Positions 18,813 to 29,600 of a stretch of 63,335 nt of DNA are shown here, in pieces; the first letter of the stretch is position 1; each line of letters starts with the position of its first letter. The stretch lies in assembly GCF_002980575.1 (NCBI RefSeq), contig NZ_PVBS01000007.1, positions 1-63,335 on the forward strand. Direction: 5' to 3'. The notes beneath the pieces were generated by a model that was not told the origin of the DNA, did not search any database, and saw only the letters and a list, made by a program, of their open reading frames with translations. Origin of the DNA: Sphingobacterium gobiense (lineage in GTDB: Bacteria > Bacteroidota > Bacteroidia > Sphingobacteriales > Sphingobacteriaceae). A program made the translations under genes and the position numbers.

Positions 18813-20471
18813 ATGAAAGTAATAAACATCTCAATAAAAGCAGTGATGCTAGCTACGTTGATTATCTTTTTCGGTAGTTGTAGCTTGGATCGTTTTCCCG
18901 AAACGGAGTTTTCCGATCAGGATTTTTGGAATACGGAGAACGATCTTAAATTTGCCGCCAACCGGCTGTACCAGCAGTTGGATGGCGTACAGTTGGATTC
19001 CCGCGCAGACGACAATGTCAATCAAACAGTGAACCTGACGAGCAATGGCGCCCGGAGTATTCCAAGTACGAGCGGCGAGTGGTCCGGCCCTTACGACATG
19101 ATTTTTACGGCAAATAATATACTGGAGAAAAGTGAGCGCGCGTCCGTTACCGATGAGGTAAGAAACGGATATTTGGCTGAGGCACGATTTTTTAGAGCCT
19201 ATGCGTATTTTCAACTCGTACAGCGGTATGGCGATGTACCTTTAGTAACGAAAACATTAGACTTTGACTCGGAAGAACTCCAAATGCCACGTACTTCGAA
19301 AAGTGAAATTGCTGCACAAATATACGAGGATCTTGATTTTGCTAAGGATTGGCTGCCCGCATTTGGTGCTTTGCCCACCGTAGATTATGGTCGCGTAACG
19401 AAGAGCTCCGCACAAGCACTGAAAGCAAGGGTTGGTTTATTTCTAGGTACATTTGGGAAATACCACGGAGAGAGCGGTTATGAAGAACATTTGCAGCAGG
19501 CGATAGAAGCCGCATCGTTCGTGATGAACCAAGGTCACGAATTGTTTGCAGATTATGGGAAGTTATTTGTGAATGAGGGTGACGGGCCAGCAAATAAAGA
19601 GAATATTTTTGTTAAAATTTATGGCGAAAGCGCATCAAATCTGATTCTTGGACACAATTACTCGCGCGATTTGGAGAACGGACGTGTGGCTGTTACGCGG
19701 AACTTGATTCGTCAGTACTTGTATGAAGACGGACTTCCGGCGTATAGTGAGCGTAACGAACTGAAGGCGAATAGATCATCGTTCTACATCCAAGAGGGGG
19801 ATGAGGAGCGTTACAATAGTATCTTTGATCATCGTGACCCCCGCTTAAGCTATACGCTTTTTCGCGCGGGCGAACAGGCGTATAAGGGTCCGTGGGTGCC
19901 GACCACAACATTAGGCTCTCGGACAGGGTATGCCACCAAAAAGGGATTTAGTGCAGTAGATTGGCAAATTAATAGCGCGGGAACAACGGATAAAATTCTG
20001 ATTCGTTATGGCGAGGTTTTAGTAATCTATGCGGAGGCAAAATATGAGCTGGACGGCGCGATATCCGATAGCGACCTTGACCTGACCATCAATGCACTGC
20101 GGCGCCGCGTGGGGATGAATGTGGGATTGACAAATGCCTTTGTGGCCAACCACCAGCTGGATATGCTGGAGGAGATCCGTCGCGAGCGCACGGTCGAACT
20201 TGCCTTAGAGGGTTTGCGGTATACGGATATTATACGGTGGAAGTTAGCAGAAACCCTGTTAACGCAACATATACTTGGTGCCAAATACAATGAGACAGAT
20301 TGGGAAGGTGCGGATGTTTCCAATTTAAATTTGAATGCCGACGGAGTCCTTGTCGTCGAAGCGGCTTCTACGCGACGCTTTGATGTGACCAAAGATTATC
20401 TTTATCCTGTACCGCTGAACGAAATCTCGCTGAGTGGCGGAAATGTAGTGCAAAACCCTAATTGGAAATAA
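18813..20471 (+). CDS. SusD/RagB-family outer-membrane lipoprotein of PUL1
   Basis: Surface lipoprotein that caps the SusC pore and captures oligosaccharides. The start is MKVINISIK at 18813, 12 nt after the SusC stop; the reading frame opens further upstream inside susC but that part is not coding. 552 residues, lipobox FFGSC, then the usual N-terminal DQDFWNTENDLKFAANRLYQQL helix, the TPR-like core with ARFFRAYAYFQLVQRYGDVPLV and RVTKSSAQALKARVGLFLG, and the C-terminal LALEGLRYTDIIRW and LYPVPLNEISL. All are SusD hallmarks. It is intact even though its SusC partner is frameshifted. Confidence 0.95.
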   Translation: MKVINISIKAVMLATLIIFFGSCSLDRFPETEFSDQDFWNTENDLKFAANRLYQQLDGVQLDSRADDNVNQTVNLTSNGARSIPSTSGEWSGPYDMIFTANNILEKSERASVTDEVRNGYLAEARFFRAYAYFQLVQRYGDVPLVTKTLDFDSEELQMPRTSKSEIAAQIYEDLDFAKDWLPAFGALPTVDYGRVTKSSAQALKARVGLFLGTFGKYHGESGYEEHLQQAIEAASFVMNQGHELFADYGKLFVNEGDGPANKENIFVKIYGESASNLILGHNYSRDLENGRVAVTRNLIRQYLYEDGLPAYSERNELKANRSSFYIQEGDEERYNSIFDHRDPRLSYTLFRAGEQAYKGPWVPTTTLGSRTGYATKKGFSAVDWQINSAGTTDKILIRYGEVLVIYAEAKYELDGAISDSDLDLTINALRRRVGMNVGLTNAFVANHQLDMLEEIRRERTVELALEGLRYTDIIRWKLAETLLTQHILGAKYNETDWEGADVSNLNLNADGVLVVEAASTRRFDVTKDYLYPVPLNEISLSGGNVVQNPNWK

Positions 20472-20472
20472 T

Positions 20473-21015
20473 ATGAAAACGATACTAAATAAGAAAAGAA
20501 TTGGCCGTTTTGGTCTCATGGCCTCCGTACTGATGATGCTTTTTGTTGGTTGCGAAGATCGGAATTATCCCACAGGCTTAGCGGAATATGAGCACCATTA
20601 TTATATTGTTTACGTACCTAACAACAACAGTGCAGTGACAGTGAATAGAGAGCGGATGACACTATTGGAACTGCCGGTGCAGTTCTATTCAGAGTTTGAG
20701 CGTGATTATAATGCGGTCGCAACCTATGAAGTCAGCACTGGAGACTTGGTAGCACCGGCAGTTCCTGCAGTCCGGGGAGAAGATTTTGAAATCGTTGATG
20801 AGACCGGACGAGTGCTTGATCCTGTCGATGGCAGATATCAATTGGTCTTTCCTAACGCGAAGAAGGCACAAGCGAAGATTTATGTCAAGCTTTTAAATAA
20901 TGTAGCGGCTACCGGAAGGCGGTCTGTTAATATTAGTTTGGTGGATAATATCCAAGGACAGTTCCGTGTCGATATTTTTTCTACTGCATTTAAACGTACT
21001 ATTCAAATCGATTGA
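20473..21015 (+). CDS. Small PUL surface lipoprotein (DUF1735-like N-terminal domain)
   Basis: 180-residue lipoprotein with a lipobox-like LFVGCED near residue 27 and an all-beta mature part. The pattern 'tyeVstgdlv...rGEDFEIVDETGRV...YQLVFPNAKKAQAKIYVKLLNN' resembles the DUF1735/DUF4843-type immunoglobulin-like domains that sit directly after SusD in many PULs and take part in glycan binding at the cell surface. It starts one base after the SusD stop and ends one base before the GH88 start, so it belongs to the same operon. Ligand binding is inferred from position, not from visible residues. Confidence 0.55.
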   Translation: MKTILNKKRIGRFGLMASVLMMLFVGCEDRNYPTGLAEYEHHYYIVYVPNNNSAVTVNRERMTLLELPVQFYSEFERDYNAVATYEVSTGDLVAPAVPAVRGEDFEIVDETGRVLDPVDGRYQLVFPNAKKAQAKIYVKLLNNVAATGRRSVNISLVDNIQGQFRVDIFSTAFKRTIQID

Positions 21016-21016
21016 T

Positions 21017-22183
21017 ATGAACAGATATATATGGTGTCTTGTATTTGTCTGCTATGCTGTATCGGGATGGGGACAATCTCTACACGATGAGAAGATCGTG
21101 GCAGATGCGACGGATCAGCTCCGCTATTTGGTCGAATATACGGAACAATTGGTACAAGATTCGACACGGGTCTCACCACGCACGTTGGAAAACGGTGAAC
21201 TGGCATTGGTGCGTAGGAGCGACTGGACAAGTGGTTTCTACCCCGGTATCTTATGGGAAATGTTTGACTTAACAAAAGACGAACAGTGGAAAGATTGGGC
21301 ACAAACGGCTACGGCGAGAATAAAGGGAGAAAAGGAGAATGGACGAACGCATGATATGGGTTTTAAGGTGTATAACAGTTTTGGTAAAGGTTATCAGTTG
21401 ACAGGTGATCCTCATTACCGTGATGTTATTATACATGCGGCGAAGACACTCTCTTCGCGATTCAATCCGACCGTGGGCTGTATCCGTTCTTGGGATCATA
21501 ATGCGGATAAATGGGAGTTTCCAGTAATCATTGACAATATGTTGAATTTAGAACTGTTGTTTGCGGCAACGAAGTTAACAGGGGATTCGACCTATTATCG
21601 GATGGCTACATCGCATGCCGACAAAACGCTCGAAAATCATTTTCGACAGGACAGAGGCAGCTACCATGTGGTTGATTACGATCCCCAGACGGGAAAGGTA
21701 AAACATCGGCATACTCATCAGGGCTATGCGCACGAGTCAACATGGTCCAGAGGGCAGGCTTGGGCTTTATATGGCTTCACGATGTGTTATCGCGAGACTC
21801 GAGAGGAACGCTTTTTAGACAAAGCCTTAGTTCTTTTTTCCTGGTTGTCAGAAAGACTACCGGAAGATGGTGTAGCCTATTGGGATTTCGATGCTCCCGC
21901 TATTCCTAATGAACCGCGAGATGCGTCTGCGGCTGCAGTCATGGCATCCGCCTTATACGAACTGGATCATTTGGTTTCCAATAAACCTGCTTTACGGAAA
22001 CTAGCCGATCGCATCATGATTTCCCTGACTGCCAACTATCGGAATGTGAAGGGTACAAAAAAGGGTTTCCTGTTGGGGCATAGCACAGGATCCAAACCGC
22101 ATCGTTCAGAAGTGGATGTACCGTTAATCTATGCAGACTATTATTATTTAGAAGCACTGTTGCGTAAAAATGGAAAATTCTGA
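21017..22183 (+). CDS. GH88 unsaturated glucuronyl hydrolase
   Basis: 388 residues with a signal peptide (ends SGWGQ), so periplasmic. Features of GH88 are clear: DWTSGFYPGILWEMFDL, HDMGFKVYNSFG, the catalytic-region IIDNMLNLELLF, QGYAHESTWSRGQAWALYGF and DASAAAVMASALYEL. The enzymes hydrate the double bond of 4,5-unsaturated uronic acid at the non-reducing end of oligosaccharides made by polysaccharide lyases, releasing the uronic acid. This fits the lyase domain at the head of the cluster. The ATG at 21017 follows the previous stop by one base; an upstream in-frame start at 20966 lies inside the lipoprotein gene and is unlikely. Confidence 0.92.
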   Translation: MNRYIWCLVFVCYAVSGWGQSLHDEKIVADATDQLRYLVEYTEQLVQDSTRVSPRTLENGELALVRRSDWTSGFYPGILWEMFDLTKDEQWKDWAQTATARIKGEKENGRTHDMGFKVYNSFGKGYQLTGDPHYRDVIIHAAKTLSSRFNPTVGCIRSWDHNADKWEFPVIIDNMLNLELLFAATKLTGDSTYYRMATSHADKTLENHFRQDRGSYHVVDYDPQTGKVKHRHTHQGYAHESTWSRGQAWALYGFTMCYRETREERFLDKALVLFSWLSERLPEDGVAYWDFDAPAIPNEPRDASAAAVMASALYELDHLVSNKPALRKLADRIMISLTANYRNVKGTKKGFLLGHSTGSKPHRSEVDVPLIYADYYYLEALLRKNGKF

Positions 22184-22223
22184 GTAAATTAACGCATTGG
22201 TGTTATCCTGCCACGAGCTAACG

Positions 22224-25200
22224 ATGAAGATAAGCCTGAACATACTACTGTTATGCCTCTGTTTGACAAGCAAGTTTCTGTATGCGCAACCTTTTGCTGA
22301 TCAGGTAAAGTTTGTACATGTTTCGACAAAAGATGGTTTGTCGCAAAGTAGCATTTTTGCCATAGCACAGGATCATTTGGATCTGATGTGGATTGGAACA
22401 CGGGACGGGCTAAACAAGTATGATGCGCATCGATTTGTTACATATAGGAATGTACTTTCTGACAGTACTTCATTGTCCGATAATTATGTAACAGCTGTTT
22501 ATGAGGACAGTGATAATAGGCTTTGGATAGGTACAGGACAAGGTATTAATTTGTATGATCGGAAATCTGATCGATTTGTGCGAGTGCCGCTTGTCGGGGG
22601 AGAGGCGCCCCAACCATTTATCTATGCTATCGATCAGGACCGTAATGGTAATGTCTGGTTTTGTTCCAGTGCAGGCTTGTTTTTACTAAAATCCAACCCG
22701 GAAAATCAACTACAATGTTTCCTGATCTTCAATGGTAGAAACATTGCTGGGCAGACTTTTCCTCCAGGATCGGGAAACGTCCAACAGATTTATCAGGATA
22801 GCCGAGGTCGACATTGGCTGAGTACAACAAACGGCGTATATGTATTCGAAGGACTTTCTAGACAGTCAAATCCCAAACTTATTTATGATATCCAGCAGCG
22901 GAGTGGAATATTGAACAGTGCTGATGTCCGTTTTGTCTACGAGATGAAACCTGGGATATTTTGGATGGGCACAAAAGAAGGGGGAATTAATGTGTATGAG
23001 GAGGAGAAAGATACGTTTTGTTACATCACAAATGACGAATTTGCGGGAAACCGGCAGGCTACATTGAGTAGTAACGACGTGCGGAGCTTAGTGCGTGATA
23101 GACAAGGTGGATACTGGATCGGCACGATTAATGGCTTAAACTATTACGATGAAAAGCTCGGTTTTGTTACCTTTCTTAAAAATGAGCATGATACGTATTC
23201 ATTAGCAGATAATTCAATCCGTCCTATCTTTCAGGATCGACGAGGGTCGATATGGGTAGGGACATATTACGGCGGAATTAGCATTTTCGATCGGCATTTA
23301 GCAAAGTTTCAACACTATGAAAAGAATGGACACAATGACCACCTGTCTTATAGTGTTGTGAGCGGTATTGTACAAGACCGACAAGGTGGTTTTTGGATTG
23401 GTTATGAGGGTGGCGGACTAGATTATATGGCGTCTGACAGGCGAGTGAAACGACACTATAAACATAAGCGAGGAGATTCCCTCTCCTTATCGAACAACCA
23501 TGTTAAACATATTTATCTGGATAGCGACGAGAATCTATGGGTGGGAACATACACCGGTGGTTTGAATTTACTCAAGAAAGGCGGGCAAGGCTTTGTGCAT
23601 TATAAACATAATCCAGACGATATATCTTCCTTATCTAATAATAACGTTTATTCAATTACGGAGGATAAATCAGGAAATCTCTGGATAGGAACATATGGTG
23701 GTGGATTGAACGTAAAAAAAGCCGGGACTGATGGATATTTTGAGAATTACCGGTCTACCAATAAAGAACGATATCGTTTGAGTTCCGATCTCGTTAGAAT
23801 CGTTTATCTAGACAGTCGCGAAAACTTATGGGTAGGCACGGAAGATGGACTACATGTCCAATGGGCAGGAGCGGAACGTTTTGACGTTTTTCACCCCCAA
23901 CCGGATAATCCCCATAGCATCAGCGGAAATGTTATATTGAGTGTCTATGAGGATGAAAAAGGGAGGTTATGGGTAGGGACCTCTATGCATGGCTTAAATG
24001 AATTTCGATATGCCACGAAAGATTTCAGAAGAATAGGAACCGCGAACGGGCTTCCGGGAAATAATGTCGTTGGAATAGCGGAAGAAGGTGGTGTATTATG
24101 GTTGAGTACGAACAACGGCATTTGTGCTTTCGATCCGTCGACAGACGAGATTGTGTCGTATAATTTAAAGGATGGATTGCACGGGAATGAATTCTCCGTT
24201 GGAGCAGTATGCCGTAGCCGGGGAGGCGAGCTTTTGTTGGGCGGTACACATGGTATTACGGCTTTTTACCCAAGTAAAATCTCCCGTAGTGGTTTTCGTC
24301 CCAAAATGATTTTTTCTGAAGTGAGGGTACACAATAAAGTGCTGCTCCCCGAAAGTAGTCAGTTATCGAATCAGCATATTTCGATGGCAAAAGAAGTTCT
24401 ACTGTCACATCGGGATAACAATGTGAGTATAGACTTTGCAACACTCAATTATATTACGCCAGAGAAGAACAAATATGCCTATCGGTTGGAAGCGCTGGAA
24501 GAGGATTGGAATTATGTGAATGTGCCAACAGCAACGTATACAAACTTGCATCCGGGAACATACGTTTTAGAGGTGAAGGGAACGACAAATGACGGTGTGT
24601 GGTCGGAAGAGGTCGGAAAACTCCGGCTCGTTGTGTTGCCGCCTTGGTGGGCGACGTGGTGGGCATATACGACCTATATTGGAACATGTTTGGTACTGCT
24701 GTTTATGGTTTGGCGGTTTTTCCATGCCCGGAGAGAACTGCAGTATCAGTTGCGTCTAAAACAAATCGAGGCCGCCAACGAGAAAAAAATGGCGGATATA
24801 AAAGCAAATTTTTATACCCACATATCCCACGAATTACGGACGCCCTTAACATTGATTCTGGGACCAGTACATCAAATGCTTTCGGAAACAGATGAAAATG
24901 ATTCACGACGATCGACGTTACAAGTGGTACGACAGAATGCGCAGCGGCTCTTACGCTTGGTCAATGAGCTGTTGGACAGCCGGAAAAATGAATTGAATCT
25001 GATACGGTTAAATGTTAGTGAATATCCGTTGCTTGATCTTGTTCAAGAGGTGTTAGCTTCTTTTCAGGAGGAGATCCGGGCGAAGGGTGTCACGATTGAG
25101 TTGAAGTATAAGGAGCCGGTACCAGTTGTTTGGCTGGACTATACGCAGATGGAAAAAGTCTTTTTTAATCTCTTGGGTAATGCATTGCGCTTCGTACCAC

Positions 25201-26468
25201 AGGGAGGCCGGGTTTGGATCCATCTATCGGTGGCAGCCGAAATAGCAGGAGAAGGAGTTGTATGCGTGGAGATTGGCGACAATGGCCCAGGAATTATGGA
25301 AGAACACTTGCCTTTTATTTTTGAACTCTTTTACCAAAGTAAAAGCTCATCGGCTCCTAAGAATCGATATGGTAGCGGCTTAGGCTTGGCACTTACACGA
25401 GATATCATTCACCTACACGGTGGAAAAATTAAGGCGAGCAGCCAGCATGAGGAGTCGTCCACGGATTCATTTACAGTCTTCACGGTAGAGATACCTCTTG
25501 GAAAGATGCATTTCGATACTGATAATGTAGATTTTGTCGATACAGTAAAGCAAGAAGCTAATAGGGGGGGATCAAAGAAGACCCCTATGGATTTTCTGAC
25601 CCATGGAGTGTTAACTGATGGGCCGAATATTGAAAAGGGAACAGACCGAGCGTTGGTACTTGTGGTAGACGATAATGAAGATATTCTGCAATTCTTGCAA
25701 CAGGAGTTGGTCAAGGAATATAAGGTCGTTACCGCGCGTGACGGTGAACAGGCTTGGGAGATTGTACATAAGAGATTACCGGATGTGGTAATCTCCGATG
25801 TCATGATGCCTGACATGGACGGTGCTTGTCTGACGAACTTGATAAAGAGCAATGAAATGACAGCTCACATCCCCGTGATATTGCTCACGGCATTGAGCTC
25901 GGAGGAGGATATGCTGGTAGGAATGGGCGCTGGATCGGATGATTACCTAACCAAACCTATACATGTGGACTTGTTGATGATCAAAATCCAAAATATTCTC
26001 TATACGAAGAAGAGTGCTAGGCGTTGGTTTATCCGTAAATATATGCTAACTACGGAGGATAAAGCAAGTGAGAAACCAAATGAACAACAGTTGTTCTTAA
26101 ATCGCATTGTTAACATTATTGAAAGTCGGTTGTCCAGTGAAGATCTGAATGTAATGCAATTATCGTCTGAGCTGGGAATGAGCAGACCTGTACTGTATAA
26201 AAAGATTAAACAACTTACAGGGATGAGTATCATAGAACTGATCAATATGCTACGCTTGAGACGGGCAACGGAGCTCTTCAATCGCGAATCTTTAGGAATA
26301 AGTGACATTGCTTACCAAGTAGGCTATTCGGATCCGAAATGGTTTAGTAAAACCTTTAAATCGTATTATGGTATTACGCCGAAAAAATTTTCGGAAATGG
26401 CGCCCGCTGAAAAAGCGCGGATTATCGACGAGCACAATCTATTTCATATTTTTCAGAATCGTAACTAG
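22224..26468 (+). CDS. Hybrid two-component system regulator (HTCS), first copy
   Basis: A one-protein sensor and transcription activator of PULs in the inner membrane. Starting at MKISLNILL (22224) it has 1414 residues: signal peptide, a periplasmic double beta-propeller of two-component-regulator repeats (many WIGT..GLN-type blades, about 30-690), a Y_Y_Y domain, one transmembrane helix at about 805-830, HisKA with phospho-acceptor His about 867 in THISHELRTP, HATPase with GDNGPGI and GSGLGLAL, a receiver with Asp about 1192 in VISDVMMPDMDG, and a C-terminal AraC helix-turn-helix (DIAYQVGYSDPKWFSKTFK). All key residues are present. It lies 40 nt after the GH88 gene, so it most likely senses the PUL1 glycan and activates that locus. 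Confidence 0.95.
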   Translation: MKISLNILLLCLCLTSKFLYAQPFADQVKFVHVSTKDGLSQSSIFAIAQDHLDLMWIGTRDGLNKYDAHRFVTYRNVLSDSTSLSDNYVTAVYEDSDNRLWIGTGQGINLYDRKSDRFVRVPLVGGEAPQPFIYAIDQDRNGNVWFCSSAGLFLLKSNPENQLQCFLIFNGRNIAGQTFPPGSGNVQQIYQDSRGRHWLSTTNGVYVFEGLSRQSNPKLIYDIQQRSGILNSADVRFVYEMKPGIFWMGTKEGGINVYEEEKDTFCYITNDEFAGNRQATLSSNDVRSLVRDRQGGYWIGTINGLNYYDEKLGFVTFLKNEHDTYSLADNSIRPIFQDRRGSIWVGTYYGGISIFDRHLAKFQHYEKNGHNDHLSYSVVSGIVQDRQGGFWIGYEGGGLDYMASDRRVKRHYKHKRGDSLSLSNNHVKHIYLDSDENLWVGTYTGGLNLLKKGGQGFVHYKHNPDDISSLSNNNVYSITEDKSGNLWIGTYGGGLNVKKAGTDGYFENYRSTNKERYRLSSDLVRIVYLDSRENLWVGTEDGLHVQWAGAERFDVFHPQPDNPHSISGNVILSVYEDEKGRLWVGTSMHGLNEFRYATKDFRRIGTANGLPGNNVVGIAEEGGVLWLSTNNGICAFDPSTDEIVSYNLKDGLHGNEFSVGAVCRSRGGELLLGGTHGITAFYPSKISRSGFRPKMIFSEVRVHNKVLLPESSQLSNQHISMAKEVLLSHRDNNVSIDFATLNYITPEKNKYAYRLEALEEDWNYVNVPTATYTNLHPGTYVLEVKGTTNDGVWSEEVGKLRLVVLPPWWATWWAYTTYIGTCLVLLFMVWRFFHARRELQYQLRLKQIEAANEKKMADIKANFYTHISHELRTPLTLILGPVHQMLSETDENDSRRSTLQVVRQNAQRLLRLVNELLDSRKNELNLIRLNVSEYPLLDLVQEVLASFQEEIRAKGVTIELKYKEPVPVVWLDYTQMEKVFFNLLGNALRFVPQGGRVWIHLSVAAEIAGEGVVCVEIGDNGPGIMEEHLPFIFELFYQSKSSSAPKNRYGSGLGLALTRDIIHLHGGKIKASSQHEESSTDSFTVFTVEIPLGKMHFDTDNVDFVDTVKQEANRGGSKKTPMDFLTHGVLTDGPNIEKGTDRALVLVVDDNEDILQFLQQELVKEYKVVTARDGEQAWEIVHKRLPDVVISDVMMPDMDGACLTNLIKSNEMTAHIPVILLTALSSEEDMLVGMGAGSDDYLTKPIHVDLLMIKIQNILYTKKSARRWFIRKYMLTTEDKASEKPNEQQLFLNRIVNIIESRLSSEDLNVMQLSSELGMSRPVLYKKIKQLTGMSIIELINMLRLRRATELFNRESLGISDIAYQVGYSDPKWFSKTFKSYYGITPKKFSEMAPAEKARIIDEHNLFHIFQNRN

Positions 26469-26543
26469 AGGTGATATCTAAACGGAGTATGTAAATGATG
26501 AAATAATAAGCCGCTATCTCCTAAACAGATTACCGTGTTAAGG

Positions 26544-26574
26544 TTTGTTTCGTCATCGGGATTGCTTATCTTTA
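26544..26574 (+). promoter_or_regulatory. Promoter for the second HTCS gene
   Basis: TTTG (26544-26547), a 19-nt spacer, then TATCTTTA (26567-26574), close to the TTTG/TAnnTTTG consensus. It lies 27 nt before the ATG at 26602 and suggests that this HTCS is transcribed on its own. Confidence 0.55.
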
Positions 26575-26601
26575 ACTGCGCTAAGTTAATGATAGCTGCC
26601 A

Positions 26602-29600
26602 ATGATGAACAGAATTGCCGTTATTTATGTTGCCATGTGCGTATGCTTGTGTTGCTATGGACAACAGACGATCAATTTTAAACACCTGACGGTAAATGAA
26701 GGTCTGGTGAGCAATCATATTAATGCCATCATAAAAGACGAACAAGGGTTTCTGTGGTGTGGTACCAGTACGGGGCTTAGTCGCTTTGATGGCTATAGAT
26801 TCAAAAGTTACTCCCATCGACCACATGATGCCCACGTGCTCCTAAATAATAATGTACAGGATTTATTTATTGGTTTTGATAAACATCTCTGGGTGAGGAC
26901 TGTTAAAGGAAATTGTGTCTACGATAGTGAACGCGATCTTTTCCACTGGAATGTAGACAGTATTTTGTATGCCAACAAATTTCCACATGGGGACGTACGT
27001 AAGATCATTATGGCAAACCAAATGGCATATGTTTTATACGAAAATGGTGAACTAGCTTATTTACCAGCGCACGAAAAAAACAAATTTGCAGAATTTTGTG
27101 ATTATGACCTACAGGGAAAGCCGACCGATATATACTACGATCCGGAACGCAATGTACTTCTGTTAGTCTCTGACAAGGGAGAGCTGGTGGCGTTAGATGG
27201 TGACCAGCTACACGTGCGGCAACGTACAATATTTTCTTTCGAGCGGTTGGTTGAACACGCAGTTTTCCATCTTTTTGTCGACGATCAATCTGGTATTTGG
27301 GTGTATGCGAAGAATTTTCCCCTTGGTGCACTGTATTATAAATCGCTTGATAGTGAAGCCCGGTTGTTCAGATGTAAAAACGGTCATTACACTGCCAATA
27401 ATGATAATATTAGTAATATCCAGCAGGTCGGTCGTACAATTTGGATGGCGACAGACCATGGGGGGATTAATGTTTTTGACCTCGCCAATCCGCGTGTCAA
27501 TTATGTGGTACACGAACCATACAATAAGGCCTCGTTACCCTATAATAGCACGACTGCGCTTTATAAGGACGCAGACGGCGTAATGTGGGTAGGTACCTAT
27601 AAGGGAGGAATAAGCTATTACCATCCAGATTTAAATTTTTTCAGTCTTTACCAACACCGGCATGGAGACGAAAATAGTTTGCCTTTTAATGACATAAACT
27701 GTTTTGTGGAGGATAGGCATGGTAATGTCTGGATAGGAACAAACGGAGGTGGGGTCGTCCGGTTTGATCCACGGCGGCATGTATTCGAATCGTATCGGAA
27801 CAATCCAAATGATGAATTTTCTTTAGGTGGCGATGTGGTCGTTAGTCTGTTTATAGACAGAAATGAACAGCTTTGGATAGGAACCTATCATGGCGGTCTG
27901 AATAAATTCGAAAACGGCCGTTTTAGGCGGTTTTTGCATTCCTCTAATAATGCAGCGTCTATTAATGACAACAGTGTCTGGAGCTTGTTTCAGGATAGCC
28001 GACAGCGCTTCTGGATTGGTATGCTGTTAGGAGGCATCGATTTATTTGATCAGTCTTCTTCTCGTTTTAACCGTTTTAAGTCCATCTATCCCAGCACATT
28101 CAGTTCGTCCTATAATGCGAAAATTGTGGAAGACGGTCGTGGGAACATATGGTTTGGAACATCAAACGGCTTGGTACAATTGTCGGTTGATGATAGTATA
28201 CGGGTATTTGACGAACATAACGACCGATATCCACTGACGAATAACGTGGTATCGGATATGCTTGAAGATAAAAGAGGTAATATCTGGGTTGCTACACAGA
28301 CAGGAATCAATATCTTATCGGCCGATACAATGTCGTACCTGTCTACCCGTCAAGGATTAATTGATAATGTTGTCGTCGGATTGGTAATGGATGACCATGG
28401 AGATATTTGGGCGACTACACCGAAAGGTATTTCGCGTATAACATTCAATTTACCTGATAAACGGTATACGATACGGAACTACGATAAATCCGATGGACTC
28501 CAGTCGTCGAATTTTAACGAACGGGCTATCTACAAATTACGCGATGGACGTTTGCTGTTCGGTGGCTCAGAAGGTTTCAACATCTATGCCCCATCTCCTA
28601 AATTTTCAACATCCACCGATCTACGTAATGCGTCAGTCGTAGACTTTAAAATCCAAGTGCCGAATATGGCTAATGAGGACTTGGAGAGTTATGTTCATCG
28701 GTGGTTGACATCATGGCACGACACGAAACGTATAGAGATACCCTATCCTATTCAAACGTTCCATATACTCCTGTCGGATTTCGATTTTGTACAACAGCAT
28801 AGACCGAAACTACAGTACAAGTTACAAGGGCTCTCAGACAATTGGATAGATGTGGAGAACATGGAAATTGCACTCGCAAATCTCGGGGCAGGTAATTATA
28901 CATTGTTAATCCGCGGAATGGATCATAACGGTACCTATTCTTCGCCGGTTTCGCTGATGGAAATAACGAAGTTAGCACCATGGTGGCGTTCTAATTGGGC
29001 CTATTTTATTTACATATTGGCAACCGGAGGATTGTTGCTATTCTTTAGGAAGATTGAAAAAATGAGGGCGCGAACTCGATTCAGTTTGATACAAGCGGAA
29101 GAAAAAGCTAGGCACGCAAAAGAGATGGAGGAGCTGCGGACGCGTTTTTTTACCAATGTAAGCCATGAATTTAGGACACCGATCAGTTTGATTATTTCGC
29201 CGGTGCAGAAGCTCCGGACAACGGAAAGCGACGTCGGGAAAAAGAAATATCTGGATATTATCGAGCGTAACGCTTCGTCATTGTTAAACTTGGTCAACCA
29301 GTTGCTAGACTTTAATAGTATAGAGAACAATGCATATACGCTGAAAAAAACATACGGTGATGTTTTTGCGGTTATTAGGCGCGTAGGAGAACAATTTGAG
29401 AGCATTGCGTTAGCGAAAAGAATTCATTATGTCGTGGAGGTGCCGACCACTGGTGTCGAAGCGTATGTTGATTTTGAGAAGCTCGAACGTGTCGTGTTGA
29501 ACCTACTTTCCAATGCATTTAAGTTTACGCCGATGGGCGGTCAGATCTACCTTAATTGTGTAGAGCCGCATGAAAATGAAATACGATTGAAGATTTCTGA

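Noticed and set aside
25409..25852. 147-residue frame on the minus strand inside the first HTCS.
   Set aside because: It is antisense to the receiver-domain region with intact motifs on the other strand; no signal for expression was seen.
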